Made by a program: the position numbers and the translations under genes. A stretch of 64,000 nt of DNA, taken from JAWKWH01 sp963669455 (GTDB taxonomy: Bacteria; Pseudomonadota; Alphaproteobacteria; Rhizobiales; Rhizobiaceae). This document shows, one piece after another, positions 9,122 through 18,131 of this stretch (position 1 is its first letter; every line of letters starts with the position of its first letter). The notes under the pieces are model-generated. The model was not told the origin of the DNA. It made no database searches and saw only the letters and a list, made by a program, of their open reading frames with translations. The stretch lies in contig OY770026.1 of NCBI GenBank assembly GCA_963669455.1, positions 682,001 through 746,000 of the forward strand, in the 5' to 3' direction.

Positions 9122-9694
9122 ATGATCAACAGAAGAAACATGCTGCTTGGCGGCGTGGCTGCGCTATTGGCCACAACACCGATTACGGCTGAAGCTCACC
9201 ACACAAAGAAGTTCCGCAACTTCAAAGTCAAATCAAGGTACAAGCCGAAGCGGGTCCGGTTTAAGGGATATAAACCGGGTACGATCGTTGTCGATCCGGC
9301 AAACCACTTCCTCTATTTGGTTGAAACGCGTTCACATGCGCGCCGCTATGGTGTCGGGGTTGGCAAGGCCGGGCGGTCTTTCAAAGGTGGTGCGACGATC
9401 AAGCGTAAGGCGGAATGGCCAAGCTGGCGTCCGACCGACAATATGATCCGGCGAGAGCCCAAAAAATATGCCCGCTATGCCAAAGGCGTGCCCGGCGGCC
9501 CCAGCAATCCGCTCGGCGCCCGGGCGCTTTATCTCTACAGGGGCGGTCGCGACACCTACTATCGGATCCATGGCACGACGCAGCCATGGACCATTGGCCA
9601 GTCAGTGTCCAACGGATGCATCCGTATGGTCAATGAGCATGTGATTGACCTTTACGAGCGGGTGCCGCTTGGAACCAGGGTCGTTGTGCTGTGA
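9122..9694 (+). CDS. L,D-transpeptidase (YkuD domain)
   Basis: A 190-residue exported enzyme that forms 3-3 cross-links in peptidoglycan or attaches proteins to it. It has an N-terminal signal with a twin arginine (MINRRNMLLGG) and cleavage near residue 25. The YkuD domain starts near residue 55 and contains the catalytic pair HGTTQPW and SVSNGCIRM (nucleophilic Cys in SNGC, followed by the conserved Arg). Length is typical of the short alphaproteobacterial members. A strong terminator follows immediately. Confidence 0.93.
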   Translation: MINRRNMLLGGVAALLATTPITAEAHHTKKFRNFKVKSRYKPKRVRFKGYKPGTIVVDPANHFLYLVETRSHARRYGVGVGKAGRSFKGGATIKRKAEWPSWRPTDNMIRREPKKYARYAKGVPGGPSNPLGARALYLYRGGRDTYYRIHGTTQPWTIGQSVSNGCIRMVNEHVIDLYERVPLGTRVVVL

Positions 9695-9703
9695 AGCAAG
9701 CGC

Positions 9704-9740
9704 GGCGCGGCATTTTGATTTTGCCGCGCCGGGAGTTTTT
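9704..9740 (+). terminator. Rho-independent terminator after the L,D-transpeptidase gene
   Basis: A perfect 9-bp GC-rich stem (GGCGCGGCA pairing with TGCCGCGCC) with a 9-base loop is followed by GGGAG and five T residues. It lies ten bases after the stop codon. Confidence 0.8.
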
Positions 9741-9748
9741 CCATTGCG

Positions 9749-9774
9749 ATCCATTTAAACCGGATGCGCTCAAG
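9749..9774 (+). repeat. Short repeat with TTTAAACCGGATACGCTC core, copy 1
   Basis: This copy reads CCATTTAAACCGGATGCGCT, with G instead of A in the GATACG part. Matching sequences occur near 16161, 28032 and 34919, always in intergenic DNA and usually close to a gene end or to a 105-bp repeat. Confidence 0.6.
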
Positions 9775-9847
9775 ACTCCCCCGGCAGGGTGGTTGCTTAA
9801 CGTGTGCATGAAACAGCATTGGGGCGAGGTATAAGTCTTTCGAGGTG

Positions 9848-10654
9848 TCACTCGAACCCGAATGTCGCGATGACCGGCACGTGGTCGGACGGGCGGTCCC
9901 AGCCGCGCGCATCGCGCAACACGTCAATTGATGTCAAATCGCCTGCAAGATTGTCCGATGACCAGATATGATCGAGCCGCCGCCCGCGATCCGACAGGGC
10001 CCAGTCGCGTGCCCGGTAACTCCACCAGGTAAAAATCTTTTCCGGCGGCGGGATATGCGCACGCATCAGATCAGCCCATCCGCCCTGGATGCGCAGATCT
10101 TCCAGCGTTTCGGTTTCCACCGGCGTGTGGCTCACCACCTTCAACAATTGCTTGTGCGACCAGACATCCTCCTGAAGGGGGGCGATGTTCAGATCGCCGA
10201 CCAGAACGGATGCTGACGATGGAGAAGCTTCAGCGCTGATCGCCCGCATCTCGTCCAGAAAGTCGAGCTTGTGGCGAAATTTCGGGTTCTTGCCGGTATC
10301 CGGCACATCACCGCCGGCCGGCACATAAAAATTATGCAGCAGAACGGTCTTGCCGCCGGCTTCGACTTCAACCGAAAGATGTCTGGTATCGCCCATCTTG
10401 CAGAAATCGCGCCGCTCGACCGCTTTGATCGGCCGGCGCGATATGGTCGCCACGCCGTGATAGCCCTTCTGGCCATGAATCTCGATGTGGTCATAGCCGA
10501 GCGCTTTAAGCGGTTCGAAGGGAAACAGATCGTTCGGGCACTTGGTTTCCTGGAGGCAGAGAATATCGGGACTGTGTGTCGATAAAAAATGCTCGACCAG
10601 CGGCATGCGCAGGCGCACGGAGTTGATGTTCCAGGTGGCGATTGAAAAGGGCAT
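9848..10654 (-). CDS. xthA: Exodeoxyribonuclease III
   Basis: An AP endonuclease and 3'-5' exonuclease of base excision repair. The 268-residue protein starts MPFSIATWNINSVRLRMPLV and has LCLQETKCPNDLFP (metal-binding Glu), HGQKGYHGVATISR, VLVGDLNIAPL (catalytic Asp/Asn), and the C-terminal RLDHIWSSDNLA and PSDHVPVIATF with the catalytic His. The start at 10654 removes a 22-residue upstream extension that is not part of the family. Motifs are complete. Confidence 0.95.
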   Translation of the reverse strand: MPFSIATWNINSVRLRMPLVEHFLSTHSPDILCLQETKCPNDLFPFEPLKALGYDHIEIHGQKGYHGVATISRRPIKAVERRDFCKMGDTRHLSVEVEAGGKTVLLHNFYVPAGGDVPDTGKNPKFRHKLDFLDEMRAISAEASPSSASVLVGDLNIAPLQEDVWSHKQLLKVVSHTPVETETLEDLRIQGGWADLMRAHIPPPEKIFTWWSYRARDWALSDRGRRLDHIWSSDNLAGDLTSIDVLRDARGWDRPSDHVPVIATFGFE

Positions 10655-10844
10655 GAGGTGCAGTCCGGCAACAGGGTAGGGAGAAACTGGCAGGCCGGCG
10701 CTGATGGCGCAAGGCTGCAAAAGCGCTGATATGATGGTCGTCTACAGAAATCCGGCTTATTTTAAGCCTGGTACCGCCCGAGGCCTTATCCAATAGGAGC
10801 CAAACAGCATTGCAACGTCATGGCTAGATGGACGGCAGCACATC

Positions 10845-10949
10845 TAGGGCATTTTTCGCTCAAACAGAATCATATGCGCGAAAAATGCTTCAATGGTTCC
10901 AGCTGAGTACAGGCTTTGTCGCGGTTCAACGGAACCGCAAAACGCCCTA
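10845..10949 (+). repeat. 105-bp dispersed TA-flanked repeat, copy 2
   Basis: The reference copy: TA-GGGCATTTTTCGC at the left end mirrors GCAAAACGCCC-TA at the right end. It contains a first hairpin (GCATTTTTCGC with GCGAAAAATGC) and a second (GCGGTT with AACCGC). It ends one base before the TTG that opens the AraC-like reading frame. Confidence 0.85.
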
Positions 10950-10950
10950 A

Positions 10951-11850
10951 TTGAGCAAGATTTGTGGTTCTCGTCTGATCTATGATGAACAAATCAGCAA
11001 AGGGAGAAGCGCGATATCAACGAATTACGAAAAGCGTATTTTGCGTGTCCTGCGATATATCCATGACAATCCAGCAGGCGATCTATCGCTCGATACGCTG
11101 GCGGATGTGGCGGCGATGTCACGCTTCCACTGGCATAGGATTTTCCATGCCATGACCGGAGAAACCTGCGCGCAGGCGGTCAGACGGCTCCGCTTGTTTC
11201 GCGCCTCGCAACTATTGCTGCAAAAAGACTGCTCCGTGGAGAAAATTGCAGCGCAAGTCGGCTATCCGAACGTGAAAAGTTTTTCGCGGGCATTTCAGGA
11301 TTTTTTTGGCATGACCCCGAATGCGTTCAGGAAAAAAGGATGGCCGGGACAAAAACTGGAACTGAAAATCAGAGGAAATTACTCAATGTTTGATGTACAA
11401 ATACGCGCACTACCCAGCCAGCGGCTGGCCACAATCGCACATAAAGGACCCTATACCGGGATTGGCCAAAGCTTTGAAAAGCTGTTCGGCTTTGCCAATT
11501 CACCAGACCTGCAATCTGCAATTGGAGGTATTGCCGGTGTGTATTTTGACGACCCGAGCCAGGTTGCGGAAGCTGACCTTACCAGCGCTGCCGGTTTCAT
11601 CGTATCTGACGATGCCAAGCTTCCCGCCGGTCTTGAGGAAACCGTCTTGCAGGCCGGTGACCATGCGGTGTTGACCTACAAGGGACCCTATGAAGAAACC
11701 CAAGTGGCCTATGACCATCTGTTCGGCCATTGGCTGCCCAATTCAAAGCGGGAACCGGACGACGCACCCTGTTTTGAGCGCTATCTTAACAATCCCGCAG
11801 ACACAAAGCCTGAGGATCTGCTGACGGAAATCTGCCTGCCGCTAAAATAG
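10951..11850 (+). CDS. AraC-family regulator with GyrI-like effector domain
   Basis: A transcription factor with an N-terminal AraC helix-turn-helix pair (about residues 28-130: DLSLDTLADVAAMSRFHWHR and CSVEKIAAQVGYPNVKSFSR) and a C-terminal GyrI-like small-molecule-binding domain (about residues 145-299). This Rob/SbmC-type architecture is usual for regulators of drug or stress responses. The true start is uncertain: the TTG at 10951 lies at the edge of the 105-bp repeat, whereas an in-frame ATA at 11014 has an ideal GGGAGA site seven bases upstream and would give an N-terminus STNYEKRILRVLRYI. No ATG is available in between. Confidence 0.87.
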   Translation: MSKICGSRLIYDEQISKGRSAISTNYEKRILRVLRYIHDNPAGDLSLDTLADVAAMSRFHWHRIFHAMTGETCAQAVRRLRLFRASQLLLQKDCSVEKIAAQVGYPNVKSFSRAFQDFFGMTPNAFRKKGWPGQKLELKIRGNYSMFDVQIRALPSQRLATIAHKGPYTGIGQSFEKLFGFANSPDLQSAIGGIAGVYFDDPSQVAEADLTSAAGFIVSDDAKLPAGLEETVLQAGDHAVLTYKGPYEETQVAYDHLFGHWLPNSKREPDDAPCFERYLNNPADTKPEDLLTEICLPLK

Positions 11851-11900
11851 GGCTTCTTCACAACCGTTGAATTGTAACAGCTGTTAGAGCGGTTTTCGCT

Positions 11901-12554
11901 CTAGCGGTTGGTGCGGCTATTGATTTCGGAAATCCTGCGGTAATCGATCTTGAATATTTTTGGATCGAATTTAACGTCCTGCTGAACGTTGAAGATCATC
12001 ACCGTCGTGTCCTTGCCCTGTGCGTCGCGGATCGTCCACTGGCGAAGCTCGTTGTTACTGGGGTCGAACATCATGGTGATGGTCGAATTGCCGAAAACGG
12101 TTTTGTCGGCGAGCGTAATCGTCGTCAGATCGTCTTCTTCCTTGACGTTTTGAACACGGTCGCCGGAAATGTCGATCTTTTCGTCAAGCAGCAGTTTCAG
12201 CGGTGTTTTCGACAGCGGGTAAAGATCGGCGGTTTTCAGTTTCTTGTTGGTAATGACAACCGATTTGCCGTCCGAGACAACCCGGTACGCCGACGGTTTT
12301 TCATAATTGAAACGAATACGGCCCGGACGTTCGATGAAGAATTTTCCGCCGGTCTGTTCACCGCGCGGCCCGAACTGAACGAATTCGCCCATCATCGTTT
12401 TGACGCTTGAAAATTGATTGGCAATTTCCTCTGCCGTGCCGGCATGGGCCTGGCCGCCTGGCAAATGTGCGGCTCCGGCAACCAAAAACGCAAATGCAGC
12501 ACCAAGCAGTGTGGCGCGGCGGACAAGCCGGGCGGGTTTGACCAGTTTTTCCAT
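11901..12554 (-). CDS. lolA: Outer-membrane lipoprotein carrier LolA
   Basis: The periplasmic chaperone that ferries lipoproteins from LolCDE to the outer membrane. The 217-residue protein has a signal peptide to about residue 35, then the LolA fold with FSSVKTMMGEFVQFGPRG, FFIERPGRIRFNYEKP and DGKSVVITNKKL. The ATG at 12554 has GGAG seven bases upstream; a longer frame from 12638 lacks this. It lies downstream of ftsK on the same strand, a common alphaproteobacterial arrangement. Confidence 0.9.
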   Translation of the reverse strand: MEKLVKPARLVRRATLLGAAFAFLVAGAAHLPGGQAHAGTAEEIANQFSSVKTMMGEFVQFGPRGEQTGGKFFIERPGRIRFNYEKPSAYRVVSDGKSVVITNKKLKTADLYPLSKTPLKLLLDEKIDISGDRVQNVKEEDDLTTITLADKTVFGNSTITMMFDPSNNELRQWTIRDAQGKDTTVMIFNVQQDVKFDPKIFKIDYRRISEINSRTNR

Positions 12555-12661
12555 CCAGAAGCTCCATTGTGCGGGGCGAATGACCCGATGCCGTTTCTGG
12601 CTGGTCTCTAGCGGTCGATTGGGGCTCAACTTTGGCATTTTATCCTCGGTTTATAGCTGGG

Positions 12662-15193
12662 CTATAATTTGTCTTCTTCGGTCGGAACGAGGATCTCGCG
12701 TTTACCGGCATGATTGGCCGGGCCGATCACGCCTTCCTCTTCCATGCGTTCAATGATGGAGGCGGCCCGATTGTAGCCAATGCCCAGCCGACGCTGGATG
12801 TAGCTGGTCGAAACCTTGCCGTCGCGCAGAACGACTGCCACGGCCTGATCGTATGGGTCGTCGCTGTCGCCGAGATTGGAGTTGCCGCCACCGCCGGTCC
12901 CGTCCTCGTCATCATCCTCGGTGATCGCGTCGAGATATTGCGGCACACCTTGCAATTTTAAGTGCTGGACGACCTTTTCGACCTCGCCATCGGAGACGAA
13001 AGGACCGTGAACGCGCTGGATGCGCCCGCCACCGGCCATATAGAGCATGTCGCCCATGCCGAGCAGCTGTTCGGCACCCTGTTCGCCCAAAATGGTGCGG
13101 CTGTCGATCTTTGACGTAACTTGGAAGGAGATGCGGGTCGGGAAATTGGCCTTGATCGTGCCGGTGATGACGTCGACCGAGGGGCGCTGCGTTGCCATGA
13201 TGACGTGAATGCCGGCAGCACGCGCCATCTGTGCCAGCCGCTGAACGGCACCCTCGATGTCCTTGCCGGCGACCATCATCAGGTCGGCCATTTCATCGAT
13301 AATGACGACAATATAGGGCATCGGCGCCAGATCGAGTTCTTCGGTCTCGTAGATCGCCTCGCCGGTATCGCGGTCAAAACCAGTCTGCACGGTCCGGCTG
13401 ATGCGCTCGCCCTTCTTTTCGGCCTGCTTGACCCGCTGATTGAAGCCGTCGATGTTGCGCACGCCGACCTTGGACATTTTGCGATAACGGTCCTCCATCT
13501 CGCGCACGGTCCATTTAAGCGCGACGACGGCCTTCTTCGGATCGGTCACGACAGGGGTCAGCAGATGCGGGATACCATCATAGACCGACAGTTCGAGCAT
13601 TTTCGGATCGATCATGATCAGGCGGCATTGTTCCGGCGTCATGCGGTAAAGCAGCGACAGGATCATGGTGTTGATCGCGACCGACTTGCCCGAGCCGGTG
13701 GTGCCGGCAACGAGGACATGCGGCATCTTGGCCAGATCGGCGATCACCGCTTCGCCATTAATGGTCTTGCCGAGCGCCAGGCCGAGCTTGGCCTTCATGT
13801 TTTCATAGTCGCGGCTTGCCAGAATTTCGCGCAGATACACGGTCTCGCGATCGGCGTTCGGCAATTCGATGCCGATGGCGTTGCGACCGGGAACGACTGC
13901 GACACGGGTGGCGATCGCGCTCATGGAACGGGCAATGTCGTCGGCAAGGCCGATGACACGGGAGGATTTGATGCCGGGTGCGGGTTCCAGTTCGTAAAGC
14001 GTCACCACGGGCCCCGGCCGGACATGGATGATCTCGCCCTTGACGCCAAAATCCTCCAGCACGCCTTCTAAAAGCCGGGCATTTTGTTCCAATGCATCCT
14101 TGGACATGGCAGCACTCTTTGCCGCTGCTTTGACTTCGCTTAGATAATGCAAGGACGGCATTTCGAATTCGCTGGAGCGGATAAGCGATGTCTGCGCCTC
14201 GCGGGCGATGCGTGTTCCGGGCTTGGGCCGCGGTGCGGGTTGATCGATACGGGCCGTGGTTGAAGCGTCGCCCTCGGCGGCCGCAAAATCCTCATCAGAC
14301 CCGGCGCCAAACGGATCAGCCGGTTGCGGCATGCCGGGCATCTCATCGAATTCGGGTTCGATCCTGCCTTTAGGTGCAGCAACCACCAGATCACTCAGAT
14401 CGCCGTCGTAGCCGGCACCGGCCAGACGCGGTAACCCGCCTCTAGCCGTCTTGTTGCGCCAGTTCCAGCGGCGATGAACCAGCGCCTGGGCCGAATACCA
14501 CCAATGGGTCAGCGCCCCGAGCAACAAATTGCCGCCGCCGGCGTCTGCATCCTCATCAAACAGCGGGTCGTTATGAATTTCGACAGGCTCGCGCTCCGGT
14601 TCGGCTTCCTGCGGTTCGCGGCGATCAAGAATTCCAGCGCCAAAGCTAAACATCCAGACGGCAGGTGCGAGTAACAAAACGCCAAGCAGCGCTGCTGGCC
14701 AACCAGTCGGGTACGCTCCGGTGGCCAGTGCTGGAACCTTGAGCACCATATCGCCGAAAACCCCGCCAAGACCGGACGGCAGCGGCCAGGTCGGGGGTGG
14801 CGTGATGCAGCCGATAATCGCTGAAAATAAGATAGCGGAAAAAAACCAGGCGATGACGCGTTTGAGCTTGCGGTCTATGCTGCGCGCCAATGCCAGAAAT
14901 GCACCCCAGAAAACGGCTGGCAGAAGGGCGGTAACCGCGCCAAGGCCGAAAAACTGCATGGTAATATCGGCAAAAACCGCACCGGCAAACCCCATCGCGT
15001 TGGTAACGATATTGGCGGTTGCGTGGCTGAAACTCGGATCGGAAACATTCCAGGTGGCAAGGCTTGCAGCAGCAAACACAACAGCCAGCAACAGCAAAAG
15101 CCCGAACAGGCGCGTGATCTGTCTGAACAGAAAAGCCCGCAAGCCTCTTGGCAGGTAGCCCAGCCCGAATGTTGCCGATAATCCAGAACGCAT
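12662..15193 (-). CDS. ftsK: DNA translocase FtsK
   Basis: Couples cell division to chromosome-dimer resolution by pumping DNA at the septum and activating XerCD. The 843-residue protein has four to five N-terminal membrane segments (to about residue 185), a low-complexity linker, the alpha/beta RecA-like motor with Walker A GTTGSGKS near residue 497 and Walker B VVIIDEMADLMM, and a C-terminal winged-helix gamma domain (SYIQRRLGIGYNRAASIIERME). The linker is shorter than in E. coli, as usual in alphaproteobacteria. xerC lies 6 kb away on the same strand. Confidence 0.95.
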   Translation of the reverse strand: MRSGLSATFGLGYLPRGLRAFLFRQITRLFGLLLLLAVVFAAASLATWNVSDPSFSHATANIVTNAMGFAGAVFADITMQFFGLGAVTALLPAVFWGAFLALARSIDRKLKRVIAWFFSAILFSAIIGCITPPPTWPLPSGLGGVFGDMVLKVPALATGAYPTGWPAALLGVLLLAPAVWMFSFGAGILDRREPQEAEPEREPVEIHNDPLFDEDADAGGGNLLLGALTHWWYSAQALVHRRWNWRNKTARGGLPRLAGAGYDGDLSDLVVAAPKGRIEPEFDEMPGMPQPADPFGAGSDEDFAAAEGDASTTARIDQPAPRPKPGTRIAREAQTSLIRSSEFEMPSLHYLSEVKAAAKSAAMSKDALEQNARLLEGVLEDFGVKGEIIHVRPGPVVTLYELEPAPGIKSSRVIGLADDIARSMSAIATRVAVVPGRNAIGIELPNADRETVYLREILASRDYENMKAKLGLALGKTINGEAVIADLAKMPHVLVAGTTGSGKSVAINTMILSLLYRMTPEQCRLIMIDPKMLELSVYDGIPHLLTPVVTDPKKAVVALKWTVREMEDRYRKMSKVGVRNIDGFNQRVKQAEKKGERISRTVQTGFDRDTGEAIYETEELDLAPMPYIVVIIDEMADLMMVAGKDIEGAVQRLAQMARAAGIHVIMATQRPSVDVITGTIKANFPTRISFQVTSKIDSRTILGEQGAEQLLGMGDMLYMAGGGRIQRVHGPFVSDGEVEKVVQHLKLQGVPQYLDAITEDDDEDGTGGGGNSNLGDSDDPYDQAVAVVLRDGKVSTSYIQRRLGIGYNRAASIIERMEEEGVIGPANHAGKREILVPTEEDKL

Positions 15194-15348
15194 ACAACTT
15201 TCCTCGTCAGTAAGCTGCGACGAACAATGCCCGCAAAAAGGGTGCAGCTTCGCCGATCAGCGTAACGAGGGGATGGTTAAAACCGCATTAACCATGGGGT
15301 TCGGCAGAGATGAAATTTACAGGTCAGGTCAACGGGTCCCAGCGCCTG

Positions 15349-15921
15349 TTATGTCTTGCGCCGATATGTTTCAATGAGATGGGACGCGGTTGTAATTCGC
15401 TCAGGTGAATTTAGGGACTTTGCGATCAGCAGCGCGCCTTGAAACGTTGTGATAATAATTCTGGCATGTTGTGAAGCAGGCCCGCTGAAGGTGAGTTCTC
15501 CGCTCTGGCGACCGACGGTCAGGACCTCTTGCAACCAGGCTTCCTGCTTGTCAAAAAAGACTTCAATCGCACTTTGCATTTCCTGTGATATCGCTTCATG
15601 TTCCGCCGCCAGCATGCCGCAAAGACACATTTGATTTTCTTGGAATGACTCTACGTACATTTGTGAATACTGGTTAAGCTTGGCCAGCGTTCCGTCACTC
15701 GATCGATCGATCTCTTCAAGGTTATTTAGGACTGAACTGTAATAGCGTTCGACAAGTGCGAGCCCCAAATCCATTTTGGCCGGAAAGTGATGGTGCAGGC
15801 TGGCTTTCTTTATGCCAATGGCGTCTGCAACGTCGGCATAGCTGAACCCATTGAAACCGCGTCTTCTGACCATATTTTCGGCGGCGTCCAATATTCGGAG
15901 CTTGGTCGGTCGTGCATCCAT
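15349..15921 (-). CDS. TetR-family transcriptional regulator
   Basis: A 190-residue repressor with an N-terminal helix-turn-helix (about residues 8-55: RILDAAENMVRRRGFNGFSY, then IGIKKASLHHHFPAKMDLG) and a helical ligand-binding domain containing CLCGMLAAEHEAIS. The cysteine pair in that domain is seen in many proteobacterial TetR proteins of the AcrR type. No target gene is adjacent: the upstream gap holds only a repeat. The ligand is unknown. Confidence 0.9.
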   Translation of the reverse strand: MDARPTKLRILDAAENMVRRRGFNGFSYADVADAIGIKKASLHHHFPAKMDLGLALVERYYSSVLNNLEEIDRSSDGTLAKLNQYSQMYVESFQENQMCLCGMLAAEHEAISQEMQSAIEVFFDKQEAWLQEVLTVGRQSGELTFSGPASQHARIIITTFQGALLIAKSLNSPERITTASHLIETYRRKT

Positions 15922-16046
15922 TATTGTGCCCCGGAGAAATAGCCTTGGTTAATGCGTCAACGTTTTGGTCCGCAAAATATTCCTACCAACCGATTGGTGC
16001 GCGCGAGCCTTTTTGCAATCATATTACCAAATCCCGACCACGATCC
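15922..16046. other. Gene-free spacer upstream of the TetR gene
   Basis: No gene is seen. The segment CCTACCAACCGATTGGT near 15985 contains the dyad ACCAA-CCGA-TTGGT, which is the size and symmetry expected of a TetR operator and sits about 70 bases before the tetR start. Autoregulation is an inference. Confidence 0.4.
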
Positions 16047-16149
16047 AGGGCATTTTTCGCCCGAACAGAATCATATGTGCGAAAAATGCTTCAATAGTTC
16101 CAGCGGGTACAGGCGTTATCGCGTTTCCAGGCAACCGCAAAACGCCCGG
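16046..16149 (+). repeat. 105-bp dispersed repeat, copy 3
   Basis: Same structure as the other copies, with the GGGCATTTTTCGC left end and the GCAAAACGCCC right end, but the terminal TA dinucleotides are changed to CA and GG. This suggests an older insertion. Confidence 0.8.
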
Positions 16150-16160
16150 GAAGCTGAACC

Positions 16161-16187
16161 GATCCTATATAAACCGAATACGCTCAC
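16161..16187 (+). repeat. Short repeat with TTTAAACCGGATACGCTC core, degenerate copy 2
   Basis: Reads TATAAACCGAATACGCTCA: three mismatches to the core. It directly follows copy 3 of the 105-bp repeat and precedes the amtB terminator. Confidence 0.45.
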
Positions 16188-16189
16188 AA

Positions 16190-16221
16190 AAAAACCGGCG
16201 GGTGCATCCCCGCCGGTTTTG
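16190..16221 (-). terminator. Rho-independent terminator after amtB
   Basis: A perfect 12-bp stem (AAAACCGGCGGG with CCCGCCGGTTTT, six-base loop) with an A-tract on the plus strand, which reads as a U-run after the stem for minus-strand transcripts. It lies about 20 bases past the amtB stop. Confidence 0.85.
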
Positions 16222-16241
16222 TTTATCAAAAATGGATATTT

Positions 16242-17558
16242 TTAGCTGTGATACGCGGCTTCGCCGTGTGAAGCGAGGTCGAGACCCATTTGTTCGTCTT
16301 CTTTGGTTGGGCGCAATCCGACAACCAGATCGGTGATCTTAAACAGGATTACTGAAGCGACACCACACCATGCAATCGTGATCAGCACGGCCTGGATCTG
16401 GATCCAGGTTTGACTTGCAATCGAGAAGTCGGCATCCCCGATGCCGCCAAGCGATCCGCTGGTGAAGATACCGGTTCCAACCGCGCCGACGATACCGCCG
16501 ATACCATGAATGCCGAATACGTCGGCACTGTCGTCGTAACCAAAGCGGATTTTGACTACCGAAACGAAATAGTAGCAAATCACCGATGCGATTAACCCAA
16601 GCGCGATCGCTCCGACCGGACCAACGGAACCGGCAGCCGGTGTCACTGCAACAAGTCCGGCGATCATGCCCGAAACGGCACCCAGCAGGGAGGCCTTGCC
16701 ACGGGACATCGCTTCAACGGCCGACCAGCCGACGATTGCTCCGGCGGTTGCCATGAACGTATTGATCATCGCCAGCCCGGCACCGCCATTGGCCTCGAGA
16801 TTGGAGCCGACGTTAAAGCCGAACCAGCCAATCCAGAGCATGGCCGCACCGACCAATGTCAGCGTCATGGAATGCGGCGCCAGCATGTCACGGCCATAGC
16901 CTTCGCGTTTACCGACCATGATACAGCCAATCAGACCGGCAAAACCTGCATTGATGTGAACGACCGTGCCGCCGGCAAAGTCAAGTGCGCCCATATTGAA
17001 GATCAGCCCGGCGCCGTCCCAGACCATGTGAGCGACCGGGAAATAAACAAAGGTAACCCAGAGAATGGAAAACAGCATCACCGCGGAAAATTTGATCCTT
17101 TCCGCAAACGCGCCAACGATCAGTGCCGGAGTAATGGCGGCAAATGTCATCTGGAAGCAGATAAATACGAATTCCGGAATGACGACACCATCGGTGAACG
17201 TGGCGGCAGTGGATTCCGGCGTCACACCAGCAAGGAACAATTTTCCGAAACCGCCGAAAAATGCGCTTGTCGACCCGCCAAACGCAAATGAGTAGCCGTA
17301 AACGACCCAAACGATCATCATTACGGCGCCTATCATCGTACATTGCATCAGCACCGAGAGCATGTTCTTGGCGCGCATTAGCCCGCCATAAAACAGCGCC
17401 AGGCCCGGAATAATCATGAGCAGCACCAAAATGGTGGCAAGCATCATGAATGCTGTATCGCCCTTGTCTGGCACCGCATCTTGCGCAAGAGCCGGAAGAG
17501 CGCTCGACAAAAGCACCGCTGGTGCAATTGCCATTGATCTCAGTTTTGGAAGTTTCAT
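16242..17558 (-). CDS. amtB: Ammonium transporter
   Basis: An inner-membrane trimeric ammonium channel. The 438-residue protein has a cleavable N-terminal signal, eleven predicted membrane helices, and Amt motifs DKGDTAFMMLATILVLLM, GGLMRAKNMLSVLMQC, DFAGGTVVHINAGFAGL (pore histidine) and the second histidine region FGIHGIGGIVGAVGTG. The ATG at 17558 has AGGGGA eight bases upstream. It follows glnK in the usual glnK-amtB order, so the PII protein can block the channel under nitrogen sufficiency. Confidence 0.96.
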   Translation of the reverse strand: MKLPKLRSMAIAPAVLLSSALPALAQDAVPDKGDTAFMMLATILVLLMIIPGLALFYGGLMRAKNMLSVLMQCTMIGAVMMIVWVVYGYSFAFGGSTSAFFGGFGKLFLAGVTPESTAATFTDGVVIPEFVFICFQMTFAAITPALIVGAFAERIKFSAVMLFSILWVTFVYFPVAHMVWDGAGLIFNMGALDFAGGTVVHINAGFAGLIGCIMVGKREGYGRDMLAPHSMTLTLVGAAMLWIGWFGFNVGSNLEANGGAGLAMINTFMATAGAIVGWSAVEAMSRGKASLLGAVSGMIAGLVAVTPAAGSVGPVGAIALGLIASVICYYFVSVVKIRFGYDDSADVFGIHGIGGIVGAVGTGIFTSGSLGGIGDADFSIASQTWIQIQAVLITIAWCGVASVILFKITDLVVGLRPTKEDEQMGLDLASHGEAAYHS

Positions 17559-17578
17559 CTTCGATAGTCCCCTGTTTC

Positions 17579-17917
17579 TCAAAGTGCGTCCTGACCGGTC
17601 TCGCCGGTGCGAATGCGGACAGCCTGTTCAAGTGAAAATACGAATATCTTGCCGTCACCGATGTGGCCTGTATGGGCCGCATTTGTGATTGCTTCGACAG
17701 CCTGATCTGCCAGCTCCGCTGTAACGGCGATTTCGATTTTTATTTTTGGCAGGAAACTGACGAGGTATTCTGCCCCCCGATAGATCTCGGTATGTCCTTT
17801 CTGGCGGCCAAAACCTTTGACCTCCGTCGCGGTCAGCCCGTGCACGCCAATCGACGTTAGCGCCTCGCGAACCTCGTCGAGCTTGTGCGGTTTGATTATT
17901 GCGGTGATGAATTTCAT
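17579..17917 (-). CDS. glnK: Nitrogen regulatory PII protein GlnK
   Basis: A 112-residue trimeric signalling protein that binds ATP, ADP and 2-oxoglutarate and is uridylylated on the T-loop Tyr (GHTEIYRGAEYLVSFLPK). It starts MKFITAIIKPHKLDEVREAL and has the C-terminal IGDGKIFVFSLEQAVRIRTGE signature. It leads the operon with amtB 20 bases downstream. An extension to 17956 is not part of the family. Confidence 0.96.
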   Translation of the reverse strand: MKFITAIIKPHKLDEVREALTSIGVHGLTATEVKGFGRQKGHTEIYRGAEYLVSFLPKIKIEIAVTAELADQAVEAITNAAHTGHIGDGKIFVFSLEQAVRIRTGETGQDAL

Positions 17918-17999
17918 ATACCCTGTCCTATATTTCGCCCTGTTGGTACTCGCCACAGATGTGGAGTGACGCGCAGTTCAAAATGATGGGATGATCTAT

Positions 18000-18014
18000 T
18001 CAAGTACCGTGCCA
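18000..18014 (-). promoter_or_regulatory. Sigma-54-type promoter of glnK-amtB
   Basis: On the minus strand the sequence reads TGGCACG-GTAC-TTGA, one base away from the sigma-54 consensus TGGCACG-N4-TTGC. It is about 83 bases upstream of glnK. TGCAC half-sites follow further upstream (18022-18031), compatible with NtrC binding but not diagnostic. Confidence 0.65.
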
Positions 18015-18131
18015 GTTTGTGTGCACTGCACTAAGCGTATGAAATTTATAGATAAATATATAAGCTGGCCAATGCAGCTTATAGTTGGAATGCCATTAAT
18101 GCCCAAATAATAGGCATAGATAGAACTGTGC

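Noticed and set aside
13121..14071. A 316-codon plus-strand frame opposite ftsK
   Set aside because: It is antisense to the conserved FtsK motor domain and is explained by codon bias; its product is rich in His and Asp with no recognisable domain.
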